Assembly: GCA_905160935.1 (NCBI GenBank)
Contig: CAJHZI010000264.1
Location: 679,501 to 743,500 of the forward strand
DNA length: 64,000 bases
Source: Enchytraeus crypticus
Lineage: Eukaryota > Annelida > Clitellata > Enchytraeida > Enchytraeidae
Reading direction: 5' to 3'
The position numbers and the translations under genes were made by a program. This document shows, piece by piece, positions 55,601 through 62,889 of this stretch (position 1 is the first letter of the stretch; each line of letters starts with the position of its first letter). Below the pieces are notes generated by a model. That model was given only the letters and a program-made list of their open reading frames with translations, had not been told where the DNA came from and did not search any database.

Positions 55601-56139
55601 ATTAAAATTTTAAATTTAATTAAATCTTTTTGTCTATTATATATTTATTAATATTATTCTAAATTCTTTTAGAATTTAAACATCTAAAAGCTATACCAAT
55701 AACTGCTAAACGCAATAACTGCAAATTAACATTCATTTCTGAAATTCACTATCAGATGCCATACAGATTCAACTTGCCTTCAGGAGCTGGCGGTGGAGCT
55801 GTTGTACCGGGTGCAGAAGTGCTGGGTGCTCCAGACACTGCTGGGGGTGTGGCACCTGCCTCATGCTCTCGTCCTCCGTCACTCTCCCATCACTCTCAGT
55901 CCGGCAGAGATCCCGAGGCCTCCAGATCCCACAGGACTGGTTCGGACGTGAGGACCCGCGAGGGGCTTCAAGGAAGCTGGAGCGCTGAACACTCTGGTGG
56001 TTCATCTGTGATAGACAGTGCGGGACACTCTTCGATAAATGAAAGAAGAAAATCACGATACTCATGCGATCGTTCATCCAATAGGAGATCTCTTGTAGAC
56101 AGATCTGAGCTGAGACATAATGGCAGCAGCCATTCTTAG
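39524..56139 (+). CDS. CAPA/pyrokinin/neuromedin-U type neuropeptide GPCR (6 exons, 540 aa)
   Basis: Joined exons 39524-39680, 47940-48067, 50163-50290, 51492-52030, 54012-54298 and 55756-56139 give 1623 nt. A plasma-membrane rhodopsin-class receptor whose relatives bind amidated FxPRL/PRV-type peptides and usually signal through Gq. N-terminal glycosylation sites N5 and N16; TM1 about 38-64 with GNVSTC; TM2 NLAVSDLL; PWVFGETFC before TM3 (C113, paired with C200); VLTITAFSVERYIAICHP (ERY at 137-139); ECL2 with PESATC and N188; TM5 about 212-238; ICL3 of about 75 residues; TM6 FVICWAPFHIQR; TM7 SSVINPILYN. The YSFWSAYPWVFG and PESATC blocks are family signatures. First ATG after an in-frame TGA at 39482. 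The ligand cannot be told from sequence. Confidence 0.92.
39890..40045. repeat. (ATG)n/(AAT)n microsatellites
   Basis: Three short ATG and AAT runs in receptor intron 1, flanking a CCCAGGGCCTTATACAGCCC stretch. Confidence 0.85.
40290..40356. repeat. (TA)n microsatellite
   Basis: About 65 bp of TA. It causes Tyr-Ile open frames on both strands, which are not genes. Confidence 0.95.
40495..40585. repeat. (GA)n microsatellite
   Basis: GA repeats with a few interruptions; the minus-strand Leu-Ser frame is an artefact. Confidence 0.95.
41218..41345 (+). repeat. Dispersed repeat R4, 5' part
   Basis: CCCCGTGTTGTGTCCGGG, TGTACGTATCGTAGAAGGCG and ACTAAAG parallel the beginning of the copy at 45825-46200. 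Confidence 0.5.
41400..41487 (+). mobile_element. (GAT)-tailed repeat, plus strand
   Basis: GGTCCATTCGTATCCCAACC, TAGTTAAACTGGGATTAAAG, then GAAGAAGATGATGAAGATG. Confidence 0.5.
41583..41675 (-). mobile_element. SINE-B fragment, minus strand
   Basis: Reverse complement carries TTCAAATCCTAGGCTCGCCC, GTCACTTATATCGCTTTCG and AACTAACGTTAACATCAGC. The next bases are a TA run (41681-41724). Confidence 0.55.
41681..41724. repeat. (TA)n microsatellite
   Basis: About 44 bp of TA next to the SINE-B fragment. Confidence 0.95.
42121..42351 (-). mobile_element. SINE-A copy, minus strand
   Basis: Full-length in outline: T-run-derived tail AGTAAACACGCACTATAGT at the left, AACCCACGAGGGTTC in the head and GACATTC at the right end. 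The A box has lost a base or two. Confidence 0.75.
42797..42866. repeat. (GA)n microsatellite
   Basis: GA repeats with interruptions in receptor intron 1. Confidence 0.95.
42870..44480. other. Intron 1 sequence, nothing firm
   Basis: About 1.6 kb without recognised repeats. A short CACTAACCCT-like degenerate run lies at 43680-43735 and resembles decayed telomere-type or simple repeat, too short to call. Confidence 0.35.
44486..44591. repeat. 53-bp tandem duplication
   Basis: TTTGGAACAAGAATTACACA ... GCCTCACAAAGATT occurs twice head to tail with a few differences. Confidence 0.8.
44690..44815 (+). mobile_element. LINE 3' module, plus strand
   Basis: ACTCATATGTGGAAATGAAG, bases encoding KAEDREEWRRYVPW, then GGACCTGCCAGTAGGCAGTG. 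One of the cleaner copies of the abundant module. Confidence 0.7.
44821..45320 (+). mobile_element. Helentron-like non-autonomous element
   Basis: It starts TCTATATATAAAAACAAAG and continues TAACTCAAAAAAGGCTGGAC and AGATTTTAATGATCTCGGAT, a 5' pattern I know from Helentron-type elements of invertebrates (TCTATATATA... with a CTGxACxGATTTTxATGA motif). The right side has CTCTTTCCGTCAAATCCCC and CCGGTTGGGTGATATATAGA and runs into a GATA microsatellite, again usual for this group. A tRNA-like sequence lies inside (45094-45167). No protein coding. Confidence 0.5.
45094..45167 (+). tRNA. tRNA-like sequence, probably pseudogene
   Basis: 74 nt with an A box (TAGTTTAGTGG at 45101-45111) and a B box (GGGTTCGATTC), followed at once by TTTT (45168-45171), a pol III stop. 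The T arm folds: CCGGG (45141-45145) with TCTGG (45153-45157). The anticodon and acceptor stems have mismatches. If the loop is CTTTAAA, the anticodon would be UUA, which would read the UAA stop codon. Most likely a tRNA relic carried by the surrounding repeat rather than a working tRNA. Confidence 0.4.
45324..45726. repeat. GATA / GATTGATA tandem array
   Basis: About 240 bp of near-perfect 8-bp GATTGATA units (45360-45600), flanked on both sides by plain GATA and GATAGA repeats. Confidence 0.95.
45825..46200 (+). repeat. Dispersed repeat R4, fullest copy
   Basis: Contains CCCCGTGTTGTGCTCGGG, GCGTGTACGTAAGAGGCG, CTGAGGAAGGCAACGGGAAA and CTATAGGCTATATAAAG in order, and joins the LINE 3' module (CTTGAACCTGCCACTTGGCA). 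The two therefore may form one transposing unit, with R4 as the region preceding the module. Copies: 9225 and 41218. Confidence 0.55.
46515..46746 (-). mobile_element. SINE-A copy, minus strand
   Basis: Intact B box (GGGTTCGAATCCC reversed, near 46661-46673) and A box region (AGCGTAGGGGTAACG reversed, near 46718-46732). An A run precedes GTAAACACGCATTATAGTG at the left. Confidence 0.85.
46968..47080 (-). mobile_element. LINE 3' module, minus strand
   Basis: CTTAGTGCACTGCCTACTGG, CAGGTCCATTGTATA and TCCACATACGAGTGG are the reversed module. Confidence 0.65.
47085..47939. other. End of receptor intron 1
   Basis: TTGATTGATT-rich stretches at 47605-47630 and 47795-47830; otherwise no feature seen before the exon 2 acceptor. 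Confidence 0.35.
47940..48067 (+). CDS. Receptor exon 2
   Basis: Acceptor ATGACAG, donor GTAACA. Completes the Gly codon and encodes IIGNVSTCIVI (end of TM1), the first intracellular loop and NYYLLNLAVSDLLVLMLGLPQ (TM2); ends in phase 0. Confidence 0.93.
48115..48360 (-). mobile_element. LINE 3' module, longer copy, minus strand
   Basis: TACTGTCTAACAGCAGGCCC begins the reversed module; GGACACATTTTAAGG near 48330 continues it upstream as in 29865-30095. Lies in receptor intron 2. Confidence 0.55.
48555..48740 (+). mobile_element. SINE-B, fullest copy
   Basis: GGAGCCAGTGGGGATGTCGG resembles an A-box region and GGTTGAAATCC (48611-48621) the B box. The body CCCGTCACTGGCATCGCTCT, GAGTGAGGAAACTGACG and TTACCAGCTTTTTAAA is that of the other copies; an A-rich end follows near 48765. 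Confidence 0.65.
49045..49790 (+). mobile_element. CR1/L2-like LINE 3' end with tail
   Basis: An FLKSLHWLKIKEPIVYKT remnant near 49090 is followed, after a short insertion, by TRSSKLIALVRPSLPS and SFQHAAPQIWNSLPSNLRRS, then YEQFYRQLKTYLFHLSFPS and a stop. The 3' tail (TTTGGACTAATTTTCTGGAT to TGTTACGTTATGTT) follows at 49625-49790. The best copy of this family in the window; receptor intron 2. Confidence 0.75.
49212..49282 (+). mobile_element. 5S-type SINE tail, fragment
   Basis: GATGAGTCTTAAACAAGCAC, ATAATTGCTTCCTGACTCTG and TAATGTTATGTTA equal the 3' tail of the 5S-derived SINE. It interrupts the LINE at 49045-49790. Confidence 0.45.
50163..50290 (+). CDS. Receptor exon 3
   Basis: Acceptor TTGCAG, donor GTACCG. 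Encodes ETYSFWSAYPWVFGETFC with disulphide Cys 113, then TM3 to SVE; the Arg of ERY is split with exon 4. Confidence 0.94.
50380..51485. other. Receptor intron 3, no gene
   Basis: AT-rich intron with a (TA)n run at 50888-50938. The open frame at 51096-51299 has no motif. Confidence 0.4.
50888..50938. repeat. (TA)n microsatellite
   Basis: About 50 bp of TA in receptor intron 3. Confidence 0.95.
51492..52030 (+). CDS. Receptor exon 4
   Basis: Acceptor GAACAG, donor GTAAGC. 539 nt: completes Arg of ERY, then YIAICHPVLQCPTLSSLHR, TM4, ECL2 with PESATCNIRP, TM5 (FFLVPVTLISVLYGLIGLAI) and a Ser/Arg-rich third intracellular loop ending ARVAALKML. Confidence 0.94.
52140..52500. repeat. TA-rich microsatellite cluster with R3 copies
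   Basis: Several TA runs. Between them lie an inverted R3 relative at 52240-52300 (AATGTCAGGGACGTCTCTTG) and a + copy at 52383-52470 (GAGTCTGCAAGAGACTTCCC, GACGTTAAATTCTTATAGAT). Confidence 0.7.
52500..52640 (-). mobile_element. (GAT)-tailed repeat, minus strand
   Basis: CATCATCATCATCATCTTCA, TCTCTTAAAACCCAGTTTTA and CTAGGGTCG are the reversed end; the repeat continues to TTTGTGACTTTCC, as at 30195-30330. Confidence 0.55.
52639..52686. repeat. (TA)n microsatellite
   Basis: About 48 bp of TA in receptor intron 4. Confidence 0.95.
52690..54010. other. Receptor intron 4, right part
   Basis: AT-rich; no repeat family or exon recognised. Confidence 0.4.
54012..54298 (+). CDS. Receptor exon 5
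   Basis: Acceptor TTATAG, donor GTGAGT after the codon for His 413. Encodes TM6 (VAVVVAFVICWAPFHIQRL), ECL3, TM7 with SSVINPILYN and the start of the cytoplasmic tail (FRRAFKSTLLPNIRR, then a basic RRMRKKRR cluster). If the intron is kept, translation adds VSLDIK and stops at 54319, giving a short-tailed variant. Confidence 0.94.
54320..55755. other. Receptor intron 5
   Basis: No recognised repeat. 55525-55625 is an A/T-only low-complexity stretch (AAATAAAATT-like). Open frames near 54408-54627 have no motif. Confidence 0.4.
55756..56139 (+). CDS. Receptor exon 6, cytoplasmic tail and stop
   Basis: Acceptor CTATCAG, phase 0, 127 codons to TAG. The tail is Gly/Ala-rich at first (GAGGGAVVPGAEVLGAPD), then Ser/Arg/His-rich with many candidate phosphorylation sites, ending NGSSHS. 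It is clearly more GC-rich than its surroundings. The phase match, strong donor at 54298 and nearby poly(A) signal support it; the tail itself is not conserved enough to prove it. Confidence 0.78.
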   Translation: MPYRFNLPSGAGGGAVVPGAEVLGAPDTAGGVAPASCSRPPSLSHHSQSGRDPEASRSHRTGSDVRTREGLQGSWSAEHSGGSSVIDSAGHSSINERRKSRYSCDRSSNRRSLVDRSELRHNGSSHS

Positions 56140-56161
56140 TCAGATGTTAGAGTGTGGCTAA

Positions 56162-56167
56162 AATAAA
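56162..56167 (+). terminator. Polyadenylation signal of the receptor
   Basis: AATAAA 23 nt after the stop codon. Confidence 0.6.
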
Positions 56168-56689
56168 TATTTAATATCAATATTATTTTACTCAAAGATT
56201 TGTGTTATAAGTAAATAACTGCATAAAACCTTTCAATAATCTAAATAGGACAACATGTATTTATAGCTACTTGAATAGTATCAATTATCAACTATATAAA
56301 TATTTTCAGTTAAAGTTCAAAATTTACTTTATCGCCATCTTATTTATCAGAAATTGTGATAATCAGTTCGTCATTAATTTAGCAAAAACAGTTCCTCTAA
56401 TTCTGAGTTGAAGTCATTAATATACATGTATATTAGAGCTGAACCAGTAGCACATCGGCCAATAGTTCTTCTATTATTAATATTATTTATGAATAAACGT
56501 ATAACTTTTTTGCCATATGTTTCAATCTTTCTTCTTCTTTGCGTGTGTTAGCCATCGTTTAGATATCAATAAATTGTTGGCAGGTTCAATTCTTCAGTCG
56601 ATATTCGTGTTTGTGGTATGAAATATTGCGATTAAGCGCCTCCTAAGTTCTGTGCGTTGAGCGCACCTTCTGAGTTATGTACGTATGCT

Positions 56690-56870
56690 CAAGTGGGGTG
56701 GATTGCGCGTTGACTGACCTGGGCTTTAAACCCAGGTCACTTGCATCCGAGGCGAACATTCTTAATGCCTGGTGGCAATCCGACTGCGGATCAGTAGGCG
56801 AAGGGTTTAAATCCTGTGCACTACACTTCACCGATATGCTTCTGAGATAGGACATATAGCGTGCCAAGTG
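56690..56870 (+). repeat. tRNA-like repeat with hairpin
   Basis: TGACCTGGGC and TTTAAACCCAGGTCA at 56715-56739 form an almost perfect 25-nt palindrome. Further right, GCGGATCAGTAGGCGAAGGG and GTTTAAATCC resemble the B-box end of SINE-B. Function unknown. Confidence 0.35.
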
Positions 56871-56954
56871 AAGTTAAGAATGTTTTTAGGAGGTCTACTT
56901 GGCATATAAATCTTTCAAATTAACTAATTAATCTCTTGTGCATATTTTCTCTTT

Positions 56955-57090
56955 CTCTCTAGTGTTTTCCCAGTGGCCGGTCCAAGGTTCATATTCCCAT
57001 TCACAGTCTGCTTTCACGTGCCCTAAAGAGCATTCCAGCGATCACTAATTTAATTCTATCACAAAATACTATGCCTTATCCAGATATTAA
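56955..57090 (-). mobile_element. LINE 3' module, diverged, minus strand
   Basis: TCTAGTGTTTTCCCAGTGGC, CGGTCCAAGGTTCATA and a TGCCTTATCCAG end are a decayed reversed module. Confidence 0.45.
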
Positions 57091-57094
57091 TTTA

Positions 57095-60000
57095 ATTTAT
57101 ATCCTGAAAAAATTAGCCGTACTAAAATGAACTAAATAATAAGCGGTACCTGATAAATCGTTTTGTTAAAATCTCTATTTACATGTAATTTACATTTCGT
57201 TATAAACAGCTGTTCAATGAACTTACTACCTAATTTACAGAGAGAGAGCACTGACAAGTTATTTTCTAAGCTGAAAAGCAGAATTATAATTTATTCTGTC
57301 TCTACCAGGAGGCTAAAAGCCAAAAGTTTAAAGATTTGAGGCTAAAGGTAAGAGGCTTTAAAGAACGGGGGTGTTAGAGGACGGAAAGCCCCTGGTAATT
57401 AAGTGTGGACGGACAAAGCTCTTGAGGCGTAAGTTCAAGACTCGACAAAATAAATGGGATTAAAATTACATTTTGAAATATTTTTCGTTTTAAATTAAAT
57501 TAAATTATTGATGATTAAATTCATCATCAACTCGAGTCGGATGGGCTAGAACTTAATATAATGTAAATTCAAATTGTGAACGGAGCACATTTACAATATT
57601 TGTCCTCAGTTATTATTTTCAATATAATATTATCCGGAGTTATTTTATCAATCAGACTACAAGTCCGCATCATTGAACTTTAGACTAACATCATTATCAT
57701 ATACTAAGCAGCCCCAACGTATTAAACCAACCTAAATATTTCACCTTGCAATTTATGAAAATTTTGAACAATTTAACGATATGAGTTATACAATTAGCAA
57801 TTTAACGATATGATATACGCAACTATTTAACGATTTGAATTCCTTCATTTAGGCCTATTTATTTGACTCCACATATTACCCCATACCACTACGGCAAAAT
57901 AGCGAATTAGAAAGCACACATAGTTATCCTAAATTTGAAACCTTTTAAAACTTCTTAGTTGCTGAAGCCGATCGATATTCTTCGAATATTATATACGCCG
58001 AACAATTTTTATAACTTGATTCATGCATGCATGCTGTATTACATTTTTTATTTTTTTATTTCATTTTCACACTCGTGTCACAAAAGCAAATGTTATCAAC
58101 TAAGAAATATCAGTGTGCTTTAATGAAATTAATGCCTAATTGTGATACTATATGTTCCTATTACGATACGTTTCTAAATCCTTATCCTGTAATTAGTTAA
58201 TGTTTCTATTATGGCCTGCAGATTAGTCTAACAAACGAGAATATTTCATGAACGGACTTATCATTCCCATGTTCACACCTAGGCTATGTATGGGTTAAAT
58301 TTAAGAGCTCTTTTCCTGAGCTTCGTATTGTATCAAACAGTCGTTACAAAAGAAGCTTAAAGCCTAGGACGGATTTAACTAGCAACCGAATGAGGCAAGA
58401 AATAAAAATTCTCCGCAAGGCGTCCTTCAGGATTCATTGAATTCCTCTACTTCGAGGTGGCTCAGTGCAGAGACATCTAACGACCATAAAGTAATCGTAC
58501 AAATACTAAAGTGAATCGGAATAGCGTCCCTAAAGACCATAGATATCACACTTACACCAAGTCAGTGGTATCAAAAACTATATTCTATGGTAAGAGAAAT
58601 AGAGGTTAGGTAGGCTACATGTACTTGTATTTGAATGTATCCAAGCAGCCACGATCTCTTTATTCTCTCAATTCTACTTCCCTCGTTTTTTTCTCTCTCT
58701 CATTTCATTCTCAATGAATCAAATAAATTATTATGTAAATGTATCTACATTTGAAATATTCACAGCTTGACTTCATGTTCATTATTAAATATTAATGAAA
58801 TGAATATAGCAACGATGATATAATAATGTTGCTTTCGTATAATTTTTTTCAAGAGTAGTTTGGTTGGTTTGAAAAAATGGAGAATAGACTCAAGAGGCAC
58901 AAAATTGTAATAACTTCTCGAAAGCCATTCATTAGATGCTCATTTATAACGAACAGGAATGGTGAATTAATTTTAACTGACAATCAATTTGAACTAAGGA
59001 TTCGTCCTCACCAGCTCTCTCCCAAGTCTTAGAGCAATATTTGATTTTCTTCAAATTGTTAATAAATTTGGTATAGATTACGAGGTTATTTCTTATATTG
59101 CATATTTCCCTTTAAAGTAGGCACTTTCTTCGTTTTTTTGTATTACAACATTCATCCATATTATGCTCCCAAAATTTCTGAAGCCCCGCAGAAATAGCAT
59201 GGCTAAATAAATCTACATGTAAATCAAATAGGTATTATATTAAAATATGAAGTATGTAGGCCTACAGAGTATACTTACAATGAGTACTGTGATTGCTTTA
59301 ACGTGCAATTTAGGTGCTTGAAATTGTCATAGGCCTATATTGGCAAAATTATTTGCATGTACTTCCTAGATACAGGATACATTGCAGTTTGGTAGGGTAA
59401 TAAAATTAAATTTCTAATGGAAATCTGATATTATCTAGTGCAAGCTAGCTATTCTAGAATCCTTATATGAAGTGTGACATATAGGACATGATAAAAACGC
59501 TCAATCATTGAGGCCCTCATTTATTTGAAAGCTATATATACTTTATTATGCGCAACTCCTGATCAATTTATCCGAGTTTCAAATGAAAAAGCTTCTGATT
59601 ACAATTTTATGATTTTTATTTTGAGGCTGATCCTTAACGACTGAAATTCAAGGTGTTCGCAAGGTCGGTTTCGATCACGGGAGATTTTAGAAGTTTGAGC
59701 ACATGATATCCTGAGGGAAATGGGATGTTCAGTAAAGCGAAAAATTTAAGTATGAAAGCTTGTTCACGTTCCGAGCCGCTCCCGCTTTATCGGCTGTGAA
59801 TAGTCGCTTGGAATATCTGGAGAATTTAAATCTAGAATATAAGAGTAGCGCGGTATTCTCGGTGCTTTCTCATGAAGTACTTTCAAATAAAACGTCTCGT
59901 GATCGAGGGCAAAATATCGCGAATAACCTTGATTTTTCTGTAGGATATTCTTTTGCAACTCGTCAGTCAACAGTTTTTGAAAACTAGCAATATATGAATA

Positions 60001-60325
60001 GAACTAATACTGATTACATCAGTATCAGTTAAGTAAATATTGAAGAGGCTGCTATAAGCCTACGTTAAGTAAGGCTGCGTCATTTTCTATCTCGAAGCCA
60101 TGCCACAAGATTTTGATCCTACACTCATTGATTCGATAACGAGCGTCTTAAAGATAACCTACCGTCTCAGCCAAGAATTGGAAAAATATTAAGTGATTAC
60201 ACAATTTTTATGTGATAATAATTTGTGCTAAGAAAAATTTTAGAAAAAAAAGAAAGTACTAAATTTCGGAAGAGCGAGACTAAGAAGAGTGCCCATTTTG
60301 AGAAGTCATTCATATCCAGATATAT
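57095..60325. other. 3.2-kb anonymous region
   Basis: No gene, RNA or repeat family recognised. Open frames at 59760-59987 (both strands) lack motifs. There is a locally repeated CAATTTAACGATATGA unit near 57770-57825. Confidence 0.4.
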
Positions 60326-60329
60326 TAAT

Positions 60330-60690
60330 AGATTATCTATCCCTTACCTCAGTCTGCCTCTAACATTTTTCTCTTATATTCTTCCTTCTTTTACATCGTT
60401 CAGTAAACCATTTCCCCTTCAATATGTCCTATCCAGTTTTTCTTTCTGTTTCTTATAACATTTATTAACTGTCTATCCCTACTAACTCTCTAAAAACTGC
60501 TTTTGCATTTTCATAAGTCAAATAATATTTTCCACCTTTCTTCACATGTATGCTCATTTTCAATTATTTTAATATCCTTATAACCTTTTTCCTTAGTTAT
60601 CGTCCATGTTTCACAATCATATAGGCGAGGCATTCACATCAATGTGTTTAAAACCTTTGCTTTTAAATTTTCTAAGTATCTTCTGTTACG
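60330..60690 (-). mobile_element. LINE 3' part, minus strand
   Basis: From the module region (CCTCAGTCTGCCTCTAAC) through AATATGTCCTATCCAGTTTT to CATGTTTCACAATCATATAG, corresponding to the region encoding LYDCETWTI-like residues. It overlaps in content with 21601-22015, 29865-30095 and 32785-33085, which together outline the last kilobase of this LINE. Confidence 0.6.
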
Positions 60691-61107
60691 AGTTCTTTCC
60701 TAGCCTTTTGGCATACGAATGGAAAATCTTCAAACTTGTGAGATTAAACAAACTAATGCTGTCGTTCATTTTAGCATGTTGAACTAGCAGTCTAGCAAGC
60801 AATGAAAAAAAACTACTTGCAATTCAATAAATATACAGTAATCAAGCTGAAATAAATTTGCAAAATAGTCAAAAACTGGCAGAATTTGCCCGCTTTTGAC
60901 TGATTGCTGAGCTTCTTCGAAATTATTTTGAGTATTCAGTATGTACTATGTTTTCTGCAATTTTCATCTGATTAATTAATAGAAATAATAAAAGAAGTTT
61001 AACGTACAAGGACTATAGCAGTTGTGTAGGAAAAAGGATAAATATAGTAGTACAAAGGAGTCAGCATGATCTTTACATAGACTCTTGTTTCGGTTATGTA
61101 TTGATAA

Positions 61108-61130
61108 GGTATATATATATATATATATAA
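61108..61130. repeat. (TA)n microsatellite
   Basis: Short TA run. Confidence 0.9.
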
Positions 61131-61236
61131 CTTTAAGCTGTAGGTGTATCTTTATACCAACCTACTTCAAGAGTTTTGTGAAGAAGCTAAATATCTTACT
61201 ACATGTATATAAGAGCCCAGGTGCGTACAGCTCAAC

Positions 61237-61259
61237 TCTGTCTCTCTCTCTCTCTCTCT

Positions 61260-61306
<47 letters not shown>
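61237..61306. repeat. (TC)n microsatellite
   Basis: About 70 bp of TC with one CCCTCCC interruption. Open frames across it are artefacts. Confidence 0.95.
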
Positions 61307-61309
<3 letters not shown>

Positions 61310-61311
<2 letters not shown>

Positions 61312-62725
61312 ATCACACTCAAGACATCCTCAGTTAAGAGTGGTCGCTTCGTGACTCTCTTCCAGTCCAAACAAGGTTATCATCAGGAACGCTGTCACTC
61401 AAGACAGGGTACACCATGTCTGCCTTCCAATCCACATTCGGGTTTTCACCAGGAACATTGTACTCTCTTCTTTTACGTCTATTTATTAACATTTGCAATG
61501 TTTCATTTGAATATTTTTGATTAATAAAGTAATTTTTCCTACATGTATAATTACATTTGATTAGCTTGAACTTTCTTCACAACTGAGTTACAGTTCATTG
61601 CATTAGGCCTATTCAAATAATATACATGTTTAATATACAAAATTGCATTACTCACAACATATGCAGAGATATACATATATACTGTATTAACAGAAGAGAG
61701 ATAAAGGTCGTTAACATTGTCCAAGTTACGGGTGTCGATGGCTAGGTTTGTTGTGAAACCCTTCATTTTCGATCATGATTGTGTTTTTTTATAACGGTGG
61801 CCAGTTCTTCTCTAGCAAACCTTCAGTAGCTGACGCAATTCTGGTGTCATCTGGTGAGTATGTGAAATATTTACTGAAGCATCAGGGTGACACATCAACA
61901 CAAATTACTGGCGTTGATTAAGCGCAGCCAGTGTGAATATTTATCGCTTTCATTGTGCATATTATTTGAAATTATAATAATTGGCTCGACTACGTCAAAT
62001 TCAACTCTGTTAACTTAATGTTTGTAATAATAAGTACTTGCTATAATGCTTAGAAGGTCAAACCATATTTCCGGGAACCTATATATTTTTTTCAGTTTAG
62101 TATCGTTTATTTGTTCATCACAGCACAGATTATACAAACAATAGGAACGTGTTTGTAGTTAGATAAACAAATAACAATGCGAAAGAGGCTACCATCAAAG
62201 AGCCATAGCTCTGTTCGGCAATACCATAATTAGCACTATAGCAGAGTCTACTTAAGTCTGAAATACAAAAATTTCTATTACATTACTAATTACAGTAAAA
62301 CCGTTTGTAGCCATACAATTGAATATTTTCAAATTAGCAAATGGCCAAGCACTGGCAAGTGAAGCTCAAAATGAATCTTGAAAAACATCTTTGAATTATT
62401 AATAATTAAATAAGTAAACTTAGTTCATATCTCAAAATAGCAAAAAAACTAACTAAACTACTTTAGAGTGCGAAGAAAAATAGTAAAACAAGAAAAGGAA
62501 AATACAATGAAACAAATGTAGTGTCTAATTAACTAGTACAAGCGTTCAAGGAGAGCTTTACTAGTATAAATTCATAAAGGCTAATTCTAAGTATTCCATA
62601 TTTAGATCCCTGTTTCCCTCGGCGAATGTCTAAATTAGAGTACTCGCGGACTAAATATGATGCTTCCGTCTAGGTCTTTTTTACTAGATAGTGTATGGTA
62701 ATGTCTGAGATTTAGAAATACGGAA
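61310..62725. other. Spacer, nothing recognised
   Basis: A diverged tandem pair (CTTCCAGTCCAAACAAGG / CTTCCAATCCACATTCGG, each followed by an ATCAGGAAC/ACCAGGAAC motif) lies at about 61358-61465. No gene found. Confidence 0.35.
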
Positions 62726-62727
62726 TT

Positions 62728-62795
62728 GATTGGAAATGTTATATGCCATGGACCTGCCGTTGGGCAGTGCATTAGAAGTAGAAGGAGATACCAGG
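62728..62795 (+). mobile_element. LINE 3' module, short copy
   Basis: TTATATGCCATGGACCTGCC and GTTGGGCAGTGCATTAGAAG. Confidence 0.5.
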
Positions 62796-62889
62796 CAATA
62801 GGTTCTTTTTATTTGACGGCAATTGTAGACACTGCAATACAAAACGATATTTCATTTACATGTATTTTCAATTTTAAAACATCAGAATA

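Noticed and set aside
59760..59987. Overlapping 75- and 68-codon frames on opposite strands
   Set aside because: Neither shows a motif; opposite-strand openness suggests chance in locally GC-richer DNA.
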